A stretch of DNA of 64,000 bases from Apiotrichum sp. Y4204 (taxonomy: Eukaryota; Basidiomycota; Tremellomycetes; Trichosporonales; Trichosporonaceae). The notes under the pieces are model-generated. The model ran no database searches. It worked only from the letters and a program-made list of their open reading frames with translations, and was not told the DNA's origin. The stretch is from positions 1 through 64,000 of the forward strand of contig JAMYHL010000127.1 in NCBI GenBank assembly GCA_025531455.1, in the 5' to 3' direction. The position numbers and the translations under genes were made by a program. Shown here one piece after another: positions 34,750 through 46,797 of the stretch; position 1 is the first letter of the stretch, and every line of letters starts with the position of its first letter.

Positions 34750-36016
34750 ATGGACGATTCAAGCCTCAACTTTGGTCCCATGGGCATCAAGAGCAGCCAA
34801 GGTGGCATAATGCAGGAGGGCAAGCGCCGCCCAGCACCTCTCACCACCCTGCTTTCCCTCTCCCAGCTGCCCCGCACCGACAGCGTCCCCCTCACTCGCA
34901 ATCCCAGCGATGAGCGCCGCAGCATTGCTGCTCTCCTCAACGAGCCTTGCAGGCATGACGACTACTCCTCGCATCCGCCTCAGTCGCACCCACCTCGACA
35001 CACTCCCCCACACTACCAGCAGCATCACCCTCACCACCACCCGACTCCTCCTCACCACCACCAGCCTCCTCCTCACCACCACCCTCACGCCGTTCACCAT
35101 GATACCATGGGCAACCCCCCGGGACTCCCCTCTGCGCCGGCTGTCCAACCCGATCCTCGCTACTATGCTCCGGAGCGTTACGACTACCGTCCACCAACCG
35201 CGTCTCATCCACACCCATATGGCCGCCCTGACAGAAGCCATCACCACAGTTCGGCGTATCACACCGTTGTGTCCCCACCGTACCACGAGACTCCTCAGTC
35301 CCCATTCGGACTGGTGGGTGTGCTGTTTGACGCCAACATGGGCCCCCGAGCATCGATCTCCCGTACAACCAAGGCATGCAATGCATGTCGCACACGCAAG
35401 GTTCGGTGTGATGCTGGCGGCCACCCTGGCTCGACCGGCACTTGCTCGCGCTGCCGCGAGTCCGGTCGTGTTTGCGTCTATACGGCCACCCAGAAGAAGC
35501 GTGGTCCTTGTCCCGGTCGCCCTGTCCCCAGCCTTGTGGCCACGTCCTCTGCCGCTGCTGCTGCTACCTCATCTGCAACCGCCGCCGCTGCCGCCGTCAA
35601 TGCTGGCCTTCGCGGTGCCTCGGAATCGTCACGCCGGCCCCGCTGCTGGTCGACAGGCCACGGACCCGTTCCTGAACCAGCTACGGCGCCGCCGACGTGG
35701 GCCTCGCCACGCCAACAGGAGTGGGCGTCCTTGTACCCCCCATCGGTGCAGAACGTGGCTAATGTCCGCCACCACCCCCACCGCGTGGCTCCTGGTGCTA
35801 GGTGGGGCCAGCATACGTCCTCGCTCGTTGTCGAACGTGGGCGTGGCACCGTGGATGGGACGCTGAGCCCCGCCACGCACAGGCCTTTGACCCAGGCTAC
35901 TTGCTCCACCCGCACCCCGGCGCCGGCTGGCCCACCCCCAGGGGTGGATCGTACGCGTACACACCCGAGCACCGTCGCAGCATCTCGCCTCAGCCGGTCC
36001 GTCTTGCTCCCTTGAG
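34750..36016 (+). CDS. Zn2Cys6 transcription factor with His/Pro-rich N-terminus and frame breaks
   Basis: Starts MDDSSLNFGPMGIKSSQGG. A His/Pro-rich stretch lies at residues 75-120. The zinc cluster is CNACRTRKVRC and CSRCRESGRVC, with 11 residues between Cys3 and Cys4 (longer than usual), then a basic KKRGPCPGR. Downstream the frame that is open to 36015 changes to an unnatural Arg/Thr composition. The +1 frame gives a more plausible ending (AFDPGYLLHPHPGAGWPTPR and RRSISPQPVRLAPLR, stop at 36018-36020). So at least one shift probably lies between 35.64 and 35.87 kb. DNA-binding identity is firm, targets unknown. Confidence 0.75.
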
Positions 36017-36680
36017 GTAGGAGTGGTGCTAGCGTCTCCATCTGACCCAGGCACGTGTTTCTTCTTTTTATTCTGGGAGGTGTTCGACCACCCCTCTCAC
36101 TCCGATAATCACAGACAGCCATGGTTGAACACGCAATGCCGCGACAGTCTCCCAGAGTACTCCTGGGTATCGTATACAACACAACTCAAGCAGCCGCAAG
36201 CATAGAATTATGAGAGACGGGACGAGGATTGAGGGAAGACACCTCACGCTTCAGATGATCCCACACATGCTCAATGGGATTCAGGCAAGGAGAAGAGGAG
36301 GGGTGCACCGGAAACCTCATGCCCATGAATGCAGCTGCTCCCCTGGTCGAATGGGCCATATGTACCGGTACATTGTCTTACACAATCCATTGGATACCAT
36401 AGCCGCACCACAGTGCTCTGAAACGCACTCAAACATCCCTCAGAGGGCCTATGGTAACCAGTCCCTCAACCCACTGTTGACACCCTTATCAACTCGGTAG
36501 CAATCGCACGACGAGCGCCCCGCATAGTTCCAAACAACAACCTTGGGGGTGTGGAGCGTCTCAGCGGTGTCCTCGTAGGCAGAAACCAGTTGCACAGGAA
36601 CAAGTGATTGACCAGGATTGACCAGGATTGGCAGAGCGCAAGTGGTTCTATAACAACCACATGTCCTGTGAAGCAGGGTT
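36017..36680. other. Spacer
   Basis: No recognisable gene. Contains a small duplication of TTGACCAGGA near 36.61 kb. Confidence 0.4.
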
Positions 36681-37141
36681 TCACGACTGGGTTATGGTTT
36701 TAAAAGTCACTTGTTTCCAGGTCCCGACACTTGGACGCCGGTACAGGTTGAGCTGAACGCGAATGAGAGCTTCCACGTCCGCACCCTGGGCCGCAATACA
36801 GCGCAGATTATATCCCAGGTAGATGCCCATCTCACTCTCCATTTGATTGATCTCCTTAGGCTGGAACATGTTACTTGCCGCAAAGCACCATGACTGCGTC
36901 GAGTATGTTTCGTCGCCCAAACCTTGGAGGCAATCATAAAGGCAGCAATGAAAAGGTGGTGCACACAGGTACCGCAGCCTGTAGGAAAGGGAGATTTCAA
37001 GCGGTGCAAAAACAGCATGGCGGAGAAAATGGTCGCCAATGGTAGCTGGGTTCGGTAAAGGGCGTAGGCAATGAATTCACTTAATGATAGCGGGGGTACT
37101 TCAAGATGTCTTGCAGCGGAAAGGTTCGGGGTCTGAAACAA
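36681..37141 (-). pseudogene. Second Pcl/G1-type cyclin, relic
   Basis: Minus strand reads LSLSEFIAYALYRTQLPLAT, IFSAMLFLHRLKSPFP and HHLFIAAFMIASKV. After a one-base slip near 36.92 kb comes GDETYSTQSWCFAASNMFQP, then KEINQMESEMGIYLGYNL. This is the continuous cyclin-box order of fungal G1 cyclins related to Pcl1/Pcl2/Clg1. No start region or proline-rich tail is identifiable. It is not a copy of the cyclin at 1-956; the two are distinct subfamilies. Confidence 0.72.
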
Positions 37142-38599
37142 GGCAGTGATCTAGAACTACGGTTAGACGCTCGGGGCCCACGGTGGGCAAAAGAGGCCGG
37201 GTGGCAAGAACGTAACAAAGCGTGCACACGATAAGGACGTTTCCTGGTGACCATAGGAAGGTCCCTGCTCATTTGGAAAAGGGCAGGGGGTGGGCCTTGT
37301 GTTCTGGTCATGGTGAGCAAGTTGGTAGTTGATATACAGTTCCTATCACGTTTTGCTTGGTGCAGTTTAAAGCGTCAAAGCGTGCTGCAAATCTCACCTT
37401 AGTGCATAATTCCATGACAACACATTTCCCTGCACTACGTCTTATTTGAGGACAAGGCGAGAGCTAGCCTTTCGTGTATGCAATGTCCCTTTTTCTCGTT
37501 GTCTTGCAGGCTGCTTCACGGGCATTTATTGTGGGCGAACGCACACCTGAGTTGAGAAAGGAACCCTTCTTCTACCCACTTGATTTATACTTTTCTCCCG
37601 AATATTGATTTTTGCACATTATACTGGCCGAAAGTTCTCAACGATCCGCAATGGCTCTTAGCTGTACCAGGGGGAAGTCGTGTTCATGAATCGTTCTCAG
37701 TGCCATGACCATTCATACGTTTGCCCTGTGACCTGAGATTTTAAACGGAGAGTAAGCTGGCAACCTGAAACAGCGTTCACAGTGAAACAAAGACAGACTT
37801 CTACATTTTTTGTTTTCTCTACCCAGAGAAGAACCAGACGGGTTAATACCGGAAGATAGTGCACATACTTCCGCTCTTTCATCACAATGAATTGATCCGG
37901 AAATGCAAACTAAGGCAGACTGCTGGTGACCAGCTCCACTCAAAGCGGAAGAAGCCGTATGGCATTCCAGCACTCGATGCCGCCCCAGCGGGTTCATGCC
38001 GTCAGTGCAACGGCCGTGTCTTACTGATTATGGTTGAGATATAGCGACAACCGCGGGACGAGCTTTTGAGAAGAACCTCGAGGATGTGAAGTGGCTGCAT
38101 GTCGCGAAGAATGACAAAAGGAAGACAGGAGATTGTGTGAGTAGCCCAGCAAATCACACATATACAGTACATTGCATGATAGTTTTTGGGCCTTGGCCCA
38201 GCAACCATCGTCGGGCATCCGGAAAAGACAACCTATCTTTCCTCTGCCTGCATCTTGTCTCCGTAAGAACTTCTTCGCGTGCGCGACTAAAACTGTTGGC
38301 ATCCTGCCTGATGCACACACAAACGTGCGTCTGGATAATCAAGGCAATCTTTAGGTCAACGACACTGTCCAGGTGTATACCGTAACGGTACTGGATGAGT
38401 AGAGTACACTTATTGGTGAAGACAGCTGGATGGCACAACTCAAATCCTACACAGCGTTCAGAAGTGGGTCATCCACAAGGGGTGCGGTGCTGTCCAACTT
38501 GCGAGCACAAACTACCGCCTCGATGCTGGATCCAGTGAGTGGGCTTGCACCCATGAACAAATGAAACACTCCAAGCAGCGGCATCAAAACGCTAACCCC
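37142..38599. other. Spacer, comparatively AT-rich
   Basis: Open frames are short and unrecognisable. Base composition around 37.3-38.1 kb is visibly more AT-rich than the coding blocks. Confidence 0.4.
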
Positions 38600-38960
38600 A
38601 CCCAGCTCGTCTTCCGGCAGGAGTACTAGTTCACCACGGACAGCGCCATCGGCGGCTACTCAACCGACCATCGTCATCTCCAGCTACGGTGAAGTTCGCT
38701 TCGAGGGTCCATGCACGATTCGTCGGGCATCATCAAGTACAGTGTCGAATCTATGTTCACGGACACCAGCCACCAGATGTACTTGGGACCCACCCACATC
38801 GGCTTGGCGACGCCTATACTGGAGGATGACCCGTGGGTCGAGCGGACACATAGTGGCGGGCAAAATAGTATTATCCTCAACCAGTAGCGCATCCTCACGG
38901 AGAGACAGGATCCGGGGTACGTGAAACAACGTTGGAGCATAAGAGCGAGCTCATGCCGCT
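38600..38960 (+). pseudogene. Unrecognised coding-like relic
   Basis: Plus-strand pieces FTTDSAIGGYSTDHRHLQL, SSGIIKYSVESMFTDTSHQ, MYLGPTHIGLATPILEDDPW and VERTHSGGQNSIILN (followed by TAG) are consistent with a decayed protein-coding exon. I cannot name the family. Confidence 0.35.
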
Positions 38961-39261
38961 TTGGACGGCCCTTCAAGGCGCTTCTACTTTGAGTCATATC
39001 TAGTGGCGAGCAATCATGGCTGGGCGGTAACGAGACCTGGTCCAATTCCATCATCTGCACTAAACGCAGCAATTTTCACTAAGACTATGAGCTCAGGTGA
39101 ACATCCCCTCAGATGCTTCAACGTTCACCACACAGAGTGCGCGCGAACACCCAACCCAACGCATTCCGCGGCAGTGGTGATTGTTCCTTCCCTGTTCCCC
39201 ACGTCATTTTACTCAGCGTTGCATCCCAACTTGATGGCCACTACACTGAATGCCCAAATGA

Positions 39262-40426
39262 GATGGCACTCAAGAGCCTGTGCTGCGCTGTCCTCCAGCT
39301 GGCACTCTGCAGATGAGACATGGCCAGAGGGACATTCTCAGCGAGGGCCAGTGCTTGAGCTGTGAGCACCGTCTGGTTGATCACGTGGTCATTGAAACGT
39401 GAGTGCCAAGGGCATCCAAGTCAAAGACGTGGCCAAGTTGCTGTGGGGTCCACTGCGGAGAGCACAGCTGGAGAAACTTGGTCCACAAGACCGTACGCGC
39501 CTTTTCTCTCAGGTCGTCAAAACGTAATGTCAAAGAGAAACGTGAGGCAAAGGCCTCGTCAAAGTCGTCGAGGCGGAGACTACATCGTTGATGAGTTTCT
39601 ACCTAGAGCACCAGTGTGGACCTCAATGAGGCTTCAGACAACCTTCCTGTGAGTCTCGGGGATGACAAGGTGGTCAAACGCTGCCGAGCTCCAACGTATA
39701 GTGCTGAGGTTGTCCACGAGAAACTCTCCCCATTGTTTAGCCTTGAGAGAGACGCCACGGATGGAAGGCGGCAGCAGATGGTGCAACTCGAGGAAGAAGT
39801 GCTGGGGGTTGGAATAACCCTCTCCGTTGTTGACAACCGTGCGGTTCACGTCATCCGGCCAGACATCAAGCGTCGGGGGTTGGCCCTCCGATAACTGGCG
39901 ACATCGATCATGACTCGCCCTGTCCCCGGCACTCGTGCTGACCCTGCCAACGCGCGGCTGAAAAAGGTCCCCGCATACTCGGCGTTGACCAGGCTGGCGT
40001 ACCGGCGCGCATAGTGCTGTCCGCGCTCTGGCCATGACTTGCACAGACATACCAGACCATTGGTGAAAGTGTCCGTTGTTGACGAAAGCCCGTCCACGAT
40101 CGTCCATGGTGTATTGCCACGAGTCCACCATGTACGCCATCTGGGAGTCAGTGATCAACCTCACCCCCTTGGCAAGTCACCATCTGACCCGTCAAGTCGT
40201 CCTGTGTCTCAATCTCGGTGCCCGCAGACATTATCCACCAGAGGAGCTGCCAGCGGATGGTGCCCTTCGGAAGCTCCTGGATGCAGTCCTCACTAAAAGT
40301 CAGAGCCCAAGTCCCCGGGGGGTGCTTACAACAAGGTGAAGCGATCAAGTACAAAGTCGAGCATCGTTCTGAACGCCGCATAGGTCGCTGCGCCGGCCTC
40401 ATTTCCCTTGGCGACCAAGTGGACAC
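39262..40426 (-). pseudogene. AAA+ ATPase relic with the ATPase core deleted
   Basis: Upstream part: LPKGTIRWQLLWWIMSAGTE, then LTDSQMAYMVDSWQYTMDD, ARRYASLVNAEYAGTFFSRA, and GVSLKAKQWGEFLVDNLSTI, AFDHLVIPETHRKVV. This is the region preceding the P-loop in large fungal AAA proteins with a DUF7025-like N-terminal domain. It jumps directly, near 39.60-39.64 kb, to the post-core block LDDFDEAFASRFSLTLRFDD, LREKARTVLWTKFLQL, DLDALG and INQTVLTAQALALAENVPLA. Walker A, Walker B and sensor motifs are missing between, and frames shift several times. Confidence 0.7.
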
Positions 40427-42813
40427 GGTTCAGGAACACTTCTCTACCGTCCACCTGGTGGGTCAACCCTCTGCTCCCTTCACTGCCTCCTCACCCCCAG
40501 CTTGCTGATTTGGCTGGAGATCGACTCGCATCTGTATATTACTGCCACAGATTATGTGTGGCGTGCAAGTTGTTAAGGGTCTGCAAGGGCACGGGAGCTG
40601 TGCAGCTTCCAGAGCTCATACCCAGCACATCATGCATGCCCTGAGCGGATGGAGCATTCATAACATAAAAATTAGACAATGCTGCTGTCTTCGAAGAGGT
40701 GATACGAAGTTGAAGACTCACACTTCAGAATGTGGGTGATCGTCCTGCATCACATCAGCCATCCTCATCCTCGGTTCAAGAGGCAACCCTAAGCGACGTG
40801 GGCCCTTCCGATACTCTCCTCCACTTGCTCTGTATATTGACGCCTCCCACAGAGCCCGCGGACAGCAGAATATTGAATGTAGATTGAACGATCCAGAACT
40901 TCCCTGTCCCCATTCATTGCAGTGATTCCTTCCACAGGGTGGGCAACCGTACCGTTTTACGTATTGTTCAAATATTGAAGTGGCTCAACGGCGGCAGTCC
41001 CTCCAGGAGAATAATAAATCTCCCATGTATATCAAGCTACGGGAAGACAAAAATCGGCTTCAAACGGAGATCCTCCTGGCAGATTACACACCAAAACAAC
41101 AAGTTAGGGTTCTACATGCTAGCCAAAAGGAAGGTATCCTTGAACGCTACTAGAGCGTTGGTGGACGGTGGATTGGCCTTGAACATACATGTACTCATCC
41201 ACCAGTATGCTAAATACATTCCTCTTTGTGTTCAGTCCAACAATGTGTCAGTCAATTGCCAGGCGGATAGACTGCCGCATTTCCCACCCGATCCAAATGT
41301 GTGCCGACCAATAACGCCACCACCTCAACGACGCGAGGATCTTCGGATCGGAACCTTCGAGGATGTGCCTTTTCCGGCAAATCTCAGGCCCTGCCCGTAA
41401 ACCCAGACTAGAATGACTGGTGTGCTTGTGTGCCTTCACCGTTCACTCGCTTGTGTACCATGCGTCAACTTCTCATAAGCAGAACCAAGTGATCAAAACT
41501 GGAGTAATGAACGAGGACATACATCTGCCTGCGACAAGGAACACCTTGCCTTCACTCAGGGATGTTGGGATTGCGTCCTTCTGGCCGTTCGCTGGTAGGT
41601 GCAGTTCGACAAGCCGAGGAATGGGCGGGACCTCACCCGTGCATATATGACTGCGAACTCACCTTGGCCTCGTGAAAGAAAGCCATTCAGCAATGTGGGT
41701 ACCGATGCGTTGGGGGTGTTTGTTTTGTCTCTGAATGCCAGAAATTGGGTCGATGGCCAGTGCCAGGTTTCATGATGACATGCGCAACACCCGCAATGTG
41801 GCCCCCGTAAGACCATACAGATGGCCACTGATCTGGATAATGCGGCGAGAGACTTCATTGTGGTCGGATGTAGAAGAAGATTGTTCAGACACGAGTTCGT
41901 TCCGTGCTTTGACAACCGTTGGCAAGACCACTAAGATTACATCTATCAAATTTCATACGCTTCACAAAACCAGTCCACGCTGTCCAAACTGCCTCCCTCG
42001 GTGTTGAAATGACGGAAGGACGGTTATTGTACGGTCCAGCTTAACAACTGGAATGCATTGTCCTTGTCAGCCACACTGTGTGGGCCCGATGCCTATAAGA
42101 GAGGAATGATTTGCAGAGCTCAACGTGCAGGTTACAGTTTACCAGTTTTGTTCTGAGCATGTATTGTGCACCTGTCTTTTTGACATCCGTGGTGGATACA
42201 CAAAGCCTTTGTGTGTGTGTGCAACCGGATAATAACACTCCAATCCCTTGCCATACATCCATCATCCTTACACGCAAACAAACCAGTCAATGGGCCAGGC
42301 CTTATCCCCGACAATAAGTCAGTCTTGCCTTGTCCGTACAGTACAGCCGGGCAGTGTACATGCAACCCGAACAAGAAATGTGGTACCTTGTATGAAAAGA
42401 GCTTCCCGTGTATGAACCAGCGATGTCGTCTCGAACTCGGTCTTCCCATCCATCGGCCGAATTAGTTACAAGCGTGAAGCATATTTGATGAAACCTGGGT
42501 TGCTTTGACGCATCCCTTTACTGTTCCTTGTAACTGCAGGTACCATTGTAACCGCACGCCGAGTGTCTGCCCACCAGCCAGGAACCGGCAGTGGCCGATG
42601 AAAGCAATGCAGCTACATGAGTGTGGAGATCGGGCAATATACCTACATGCATACCTGTATAAAGGTCAACGAAATGGAATGAACGCAGCACCTTGACACT
42701 GCAACCCGCAAAGGGATTTGAGCCATCTAGTGGGCCAAGAGAAACGTACCACAGCAAGACAAACACCACAATTCAGGCGATCTGTGGCCGATGATTCGTT
42801 ATCCAGCCACGAC
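40427..42813. other. Spacer with one dispersed-repeat copy
   Basis: Contains the dispersed repeat listed next and otherwise short unrecognisable frames. 42.0-42.5 kb is non-coding in character. The last 300 bases are likely promoter of the HMG-box gene. Confidence 0.4.
41299..41460 (+). repeat. Dispersed repeat, copy A
   Basis: Shares gtgtgccga-caataacgcc, then gcgag...cttcggat, ggaacctt, tgcc-ttccgg and aatct in the same order with 52567-52720. About 70% identity by eye over 100-150 bases. Origin unknown; it may be an old transposon fragment. Confidence 0.6.
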
Positions 42814-43686
42814 ATGTCGTCTTTCTCGATAAAGCCCTGCGATCATCACCTGGTGGATGGAAGGAGTTATCCCAGTTCGGAAAATGGACCGTTCCCCCCC
42901 ATTTTTGGAACCAGGAGTCCTCCTCCCTTGGCCGTGGGATCTGCAATCAACGGTAACTACTCTCTCAGCTCATATGGATTCCCAGAAGGCCTCCATCTTC
43001 ACCACACCGACAACCCCTTGGGGACGTTTTTGGCTACTAAACGTGTAGCAAAGAAACTTCCAGGGGGTCTGCTGTATCGTCTCAGAAACCAAGACGGCCT
43101 CCAAACCCATGGATTCTGTACCGCGCGGACAAGTATAACGAGCTCAAAGACGGCAAGGCCATTCCCCACTTAGAATTAGCTTTAATACAAACCGGTTTAT
43201 GGCGTCCAGAGTTACCTCGGAGCAGCCATGAAACACTTGGCCAGGACAACACAAGCGACATTTGCAACATAATGCCCTCCAATGCCATACCACAAGCGTC
43301 TTTGAGCGAAGTGTTCAGTCTGCTGTGGAGGTGGGAGCGCCCCGAGGTGCGGCAGAGGTATTCGTACTTGAGCCAGTTGAAGAAGCAAGAAGTAAGCTTA
43401 AAAGAAATATTCCCGCTGACGGAGTGAAGCATCAAGACCAGTACCCGGGCTACAAGTACCAACCCGTTCGACGAAATAGTGAGTGGTCTGCCAGTCTTGG
43501 AGACAAGCAACACAGACCCAACGCAGACATGCGAAGCGTAAGAGCCTTGACCCAGAACTGGGACATGAGTTGACGGAGGTTAAGAACGCGGCCTCGGTCC
43601 TCACCAACGGCGTGGGTCTCGTATGGTTCTCACTCCAGGAAAAGCAATGGACTGCGACCCAGGAGCGCTGTGGGACTCGCAGATGA
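42814..43686 (+). CDS. HMG-box (MATA/SOX-type) transcription factor
   Basis: Exons 42814-43044, 43086-43391, 43430-43478 and 43508-43686 total exactly 255 codons. The HMG box reads KPRRPPNPWILYRADKYNEL, then SLSEVFSLLWRWERPEVRQR, YSYLSQLKKQE and, after a 38-base intron, HQDQYPGYKYQPVRR. The invariant Trp and the Lys/Tyr-Pro end are present. A basic RRHAKRKS follows. About 40 residues (43.17-43.30 kb) between helices 1 and 2 exceed the usual spacing and may be an extra in-frame intron. Boxes of this kind regulate mating and development in basidiomycetes (Mat2/Prf1-like), but the box alone does not prove that role. One of few intact genes in this half. Confidence 0.78.
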
Positions 43687-44379
43687 TGCTGTCGTCGACA
43701 CGCGATCAAGTCAACTGTCAGTACCCATTATATCTGCCATCAATCTACGAGATTAATGTTCGTTAGGTGCCGGATATGACTGCCATCTCACCCCCAGAAC
43801 CTATTACCTTGGTGACAATACGATAACTGCTGGTGAGAACGGCAGCGCCTCGAATGTCTTCCTAGGTAAACAGTGGTCGGCACCGGTCACGGATAGTCAG
43901 ACATGTTACGGCTTTACCTTGCCTTCCATGAATAACAGCTCCGTTGTGCCTGCACTCGGCGTCCCCGGAGACCAGTGCTCTTTGGCACCGTTCAACTGCT
44001 TCAACGTTGATTGAAATGGGTTTTAAACTACTCCCTCTGCCAGTAGTAGTTGAATACCATGCAATTGTTTCCTTCGCAGACCCATATGTCGCAGCGAGCC
44101 GGGGATTCTCATTGTTGGTTTGTGCATCGCCCACTGTTCTGACCATTGGCAGACGGCGCTTCACGGTTCCTAGCGCTCATCGGAAGCGTGCCAAAGGACA
44201 CAAAAGCGTTATTAGTTGGTTTGGACAAGTATTGATCTTTCCGCAATGGACATGATCATATTCGCGTTTGTAAAGAAGCACACAGTGTCAATGTCGTGGG
44301 GAAAGGGTGGTCCGTGTCCTCAAAGAGGGCCCTGAGGTGAGCAGTGTAAAGCATAGTCTTGGTCACATACGTTCTTTCA
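43687..44379. other. Spacer with a short pectinesterase-like scrap
   Basis: At 43783-43893 the plus strand reads TYYLGDNTITAGENGSASNV then FLGKQWSA. It resembles the conserved end of carbohydrate esterase family 8 (NCTITA...ASNVYLGRPW). Only about 35 residues, so this is tentative. The rest shows nothing. Confidence 0.35.
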
Positions 44380-45024
44380 TAAAGTGGAGAGAAGTGCAAC
44401 CCAGTCCTTGAGCCAAAGGTTATTGGGTGGAGTCATCACCTCGCTCGAATATCGCCAGCGTGAGTTCCGCGCCCCAAGGGTGGCGTCTTTGTAGGCGAGA
44501 CGGCCATCGAGAACGCGACGAATGACATTGTGGGCCTCGAAGAGAGGTCTTTTCTGCGTTATTAGTTCTTGGGACAACAATAGTTGACAGTGGGAGAAGC
44601 ACAAACCCAGGCATCTGCAAAGTGAACGACCTCTGTGTGCTGGCGGACTGGCTCCGCCGAATCCTCGTGTTCATGCTTGCCGGCCTCGAACTCTTCCCAT
44701 GACTGGTCGAGCGTCGTCTAGAGTTCGTGCAACTGTTCAAAATTAGTTCATGATCCCGAGCTTGTGGCTCGTGAGAACTCTGTAAATCGTACGACAAGCG
44801 AGCTGTGTGTGTAAGCCCAAAATCAAGACGGTATTTTGTAAAGGTTTACTTACTGCAAGGTGAATCAGTGCAAGTGTAATCTCAACACTTGTGTGGATGT
44901 GTCCCGGCGCTGCAACGATGAGTTGCTTTTTCACGGCCTCCGTGATGACTTTAGTGTCCTCGTCCTCAACACAGGTGAGATTGCCGCTGGAGAGACCTAC
45001 CTGGATGGACTCGTGCACATACAC
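44380..45024 (-). pseudogene. Unrecognised spliced coding-like region
   Basis: The minus strand carries VEDEDTKVITEAVKKQLIVA, PGHIHTSVEITLALIHLA, a good intron (GTAAGT ... CACAG, about 44.80-44.85 kb) and LACRTIYRVLTSHKLGIMN ending in TAA. Below it, other frames keep TTLDQSWEEFEAGKHEHEDS and FEAHNVIRRVLDGRLAYKDA. Splice signals and amino-acid texture indicate a former gene. I cannot name the family. Confidence 0.4.
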
Positions 45025-45930
45025 CGCGTACCAATCACTACATGCGCATGCGGATAACCTGGGGTCGATGCTCGTCGTCCTTCATGGGGGAATGTGGAAG
45101 CTCTGGTGGACGACCGTCATAGCCAATTTCCTGAGAGGTGGAGCATAGAGTGGAGACCTAGAAAAAGCGGTCCGGTACATCATCTTGCGCTAAAGTGCCC
45201 AGCAGGGGATTGTGGATGTTAGGGACAACAAAGTAAATTCTACAAATGTATGCCACTTACCTCAGTGAGCGGCACTTCAACGAGCGCACACCACGCCCCC
45301 CCCCCCGACAGCGACACATGGTCGCAAACATGTAGATTTCGCGCAGATTGGGGCGCACCACAGCGTGCAACAACGTCTCTGTTTGGCGCTGGCGGTCGCG
45401 TTGGCGGCGTGTCTGGCTCGCGCCTGGGCTCTGAATGTTGACTGGTCCGATGGGTCCACGACTGACTTCAGGACCGTCGTACATTCAATTCCCTCTCATT
45501 CAGGCGGTATGAGACCGCACAAGCGTAAATGCAGTGGCAAAGCACCCACCCGGCGTGACTGATGGCAATCGCCTATGGAAGGCCTCCTCAAGTCATGCTT
45601 CCCGCTCAGGGTCTTCCCGCCTCGCTCGAAGGTTGCACTTGACTCGGCACGTTGTGTGCTGCACACGCATGGCCTTGGCTGGGTCCACCCTATGTTGGAG
45701 GTGGAGATAGCAAAGGATGCATGAGAGCTCGAAAGGCCCCAACCCCATATCCCCTCATCCCCAACCGTGAGTTTGATCCACGGTACACAGGTCCAGTTGC
45801 AAGTCAGACTTGGGCTTGCCACAAGAATATCCGTGACAGCATCCACAAGAAAACGGGCCTAGAACGGCAGTCAAATATCAAAAGACTACAATTACTATAC
45901 CAAAAATGTCCACTTTAATCTACGCAGATA
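45025..45930. other. Spacer
   Basis: Includes a poly-C tract near 45.30 kb. A plus-strand frame at 45.37 kb has a leader-like hydrophobic run (LCLALAVALAACLARAWA) but no ATG in a sensible place, so I do not call it. 45.8-45.93 kb is the 3' flank of the secreted-protein gene. Confidence 0.4.
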
Positions 45931-46797
45931 TCAACATCCAACGGAAGAGAGATAGTCTTGAATATAGTTGCTTGAAGAGGAATACGCAGTAGCGCAAGCG
46001 ATGTAATTCGCCGAACCCACGGTCAACCCCGATTGACACGCAGTGACACCCAGTGAGAGTGCTGTCTGGATGGCGCCGGTGATGTAGCTGCATGACCTGG
46101 TCCAGATGCCCACTGAAGAGCAATCGGTATAACCAGAGTCGCGCGAGCAGGAATACGCGACTGCGGAGATACTGTCGTAAGCAGCTGAATAACCGCTAGA
46201 GCAGGGAGTGCTTCCTGCAGCACAAGAAGCCTCAAGCATGGTGATCAACGATGGGAATGCGACCAGAGCGTAACAAGGAGCAGCGCAGTCGGCATCCCCG
46301 CACGGCATGACCTGGGAGAGCAACGACAACTCCCAGTCGCAAACCGCCTTGGCAGTGTAGCACTGCGCCTGATCGGCAGCCGAAGTACCAACGGTGTTCA
46401 GACATGCCTGGGCCGACAGCGTGCACAGGCTGTTGGCATCCGTGGTCGCAGTGTCGCAAGTCACACAGTTGCCGGATGACCCTGCACAGTCCTGTTCATA
46501 CTGTGTAGCCAATGCGTCGCAAGCTGCTGACCAAGTCGCACAACCGTGGTCGTCGCTGGAAGTACCCGAGGCTGCCTGAATCGATTCGCACTGCGAGGTG
46601 GTTATGGCGCACATGCCGGCTAGCTCTTGGGAAAACTGGGCGCACGTGTAAACACAGCCGTTTGGTAAACTTGAAGGTTGAACTTGGCGCTTTCCCAACG
46701 TTTTGCCCCACATGACGGTCTTGGACGGCAGCAGTGAGGCAGATGCCAACGCGGCCCCAAGGAGCAGAAAGGACGTCAAAGAAATGATTTTCCACAT
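45931..46797 (-). CDS. Secreted cysteine-rich protein, intact
   Basis: Single exon, 288 residues. Signal peptide MWKIISLTSFLLLGAALASA is followed by a short pro-segment ending in a Kex2-type Lys-Arg (KTLGKRQ), so the mature form probably starts at QVQPSSLPNG. It contains 24 cysteines, an even number suited to disulphides, in spaced pairs (for example CGDADCAAPC), and is Ser/Thr/Ala-rich with almost no Lys. No family recognised; it resembles small cell-wall or effector-like proteins of yeasts. An in-frame upstream Met exists (46956), but the chosen Met gives the signal peptide. No lesions. Confidence 0.85.
   Translation of the reverse strand: MWKIISLTSFLLLGAALASASLLPSKTVMWGKTLGKRQVQPSSLPNGCVYTCAQFSQELAGMCAITTSQCESIQAASGTSSDDHGCATWSAACDALATQYEQDCAGSSGNCVTCDTATTDANSLCTLSAQACLNTVGTSAADQAQCYTAKAVCDWELSLLSQVMPCGDADCAAPCYALVAFPSLITMLEASCAAGSTPCSSGYSAAYDSISAVAYSCSRDSGYTDCSSVGIWTRSCSYITGAIQTALSLGVTACQSGLTVGSANYIACATAYSSSSNYIQDYLSSVGC

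Noticed and set aside
45365..45562. Small secreted protein (LCLALAVALAACLARAWA leader)
   Set aside because: No ATG in a suitable place, no splice support and low-complexity downstream sequence.
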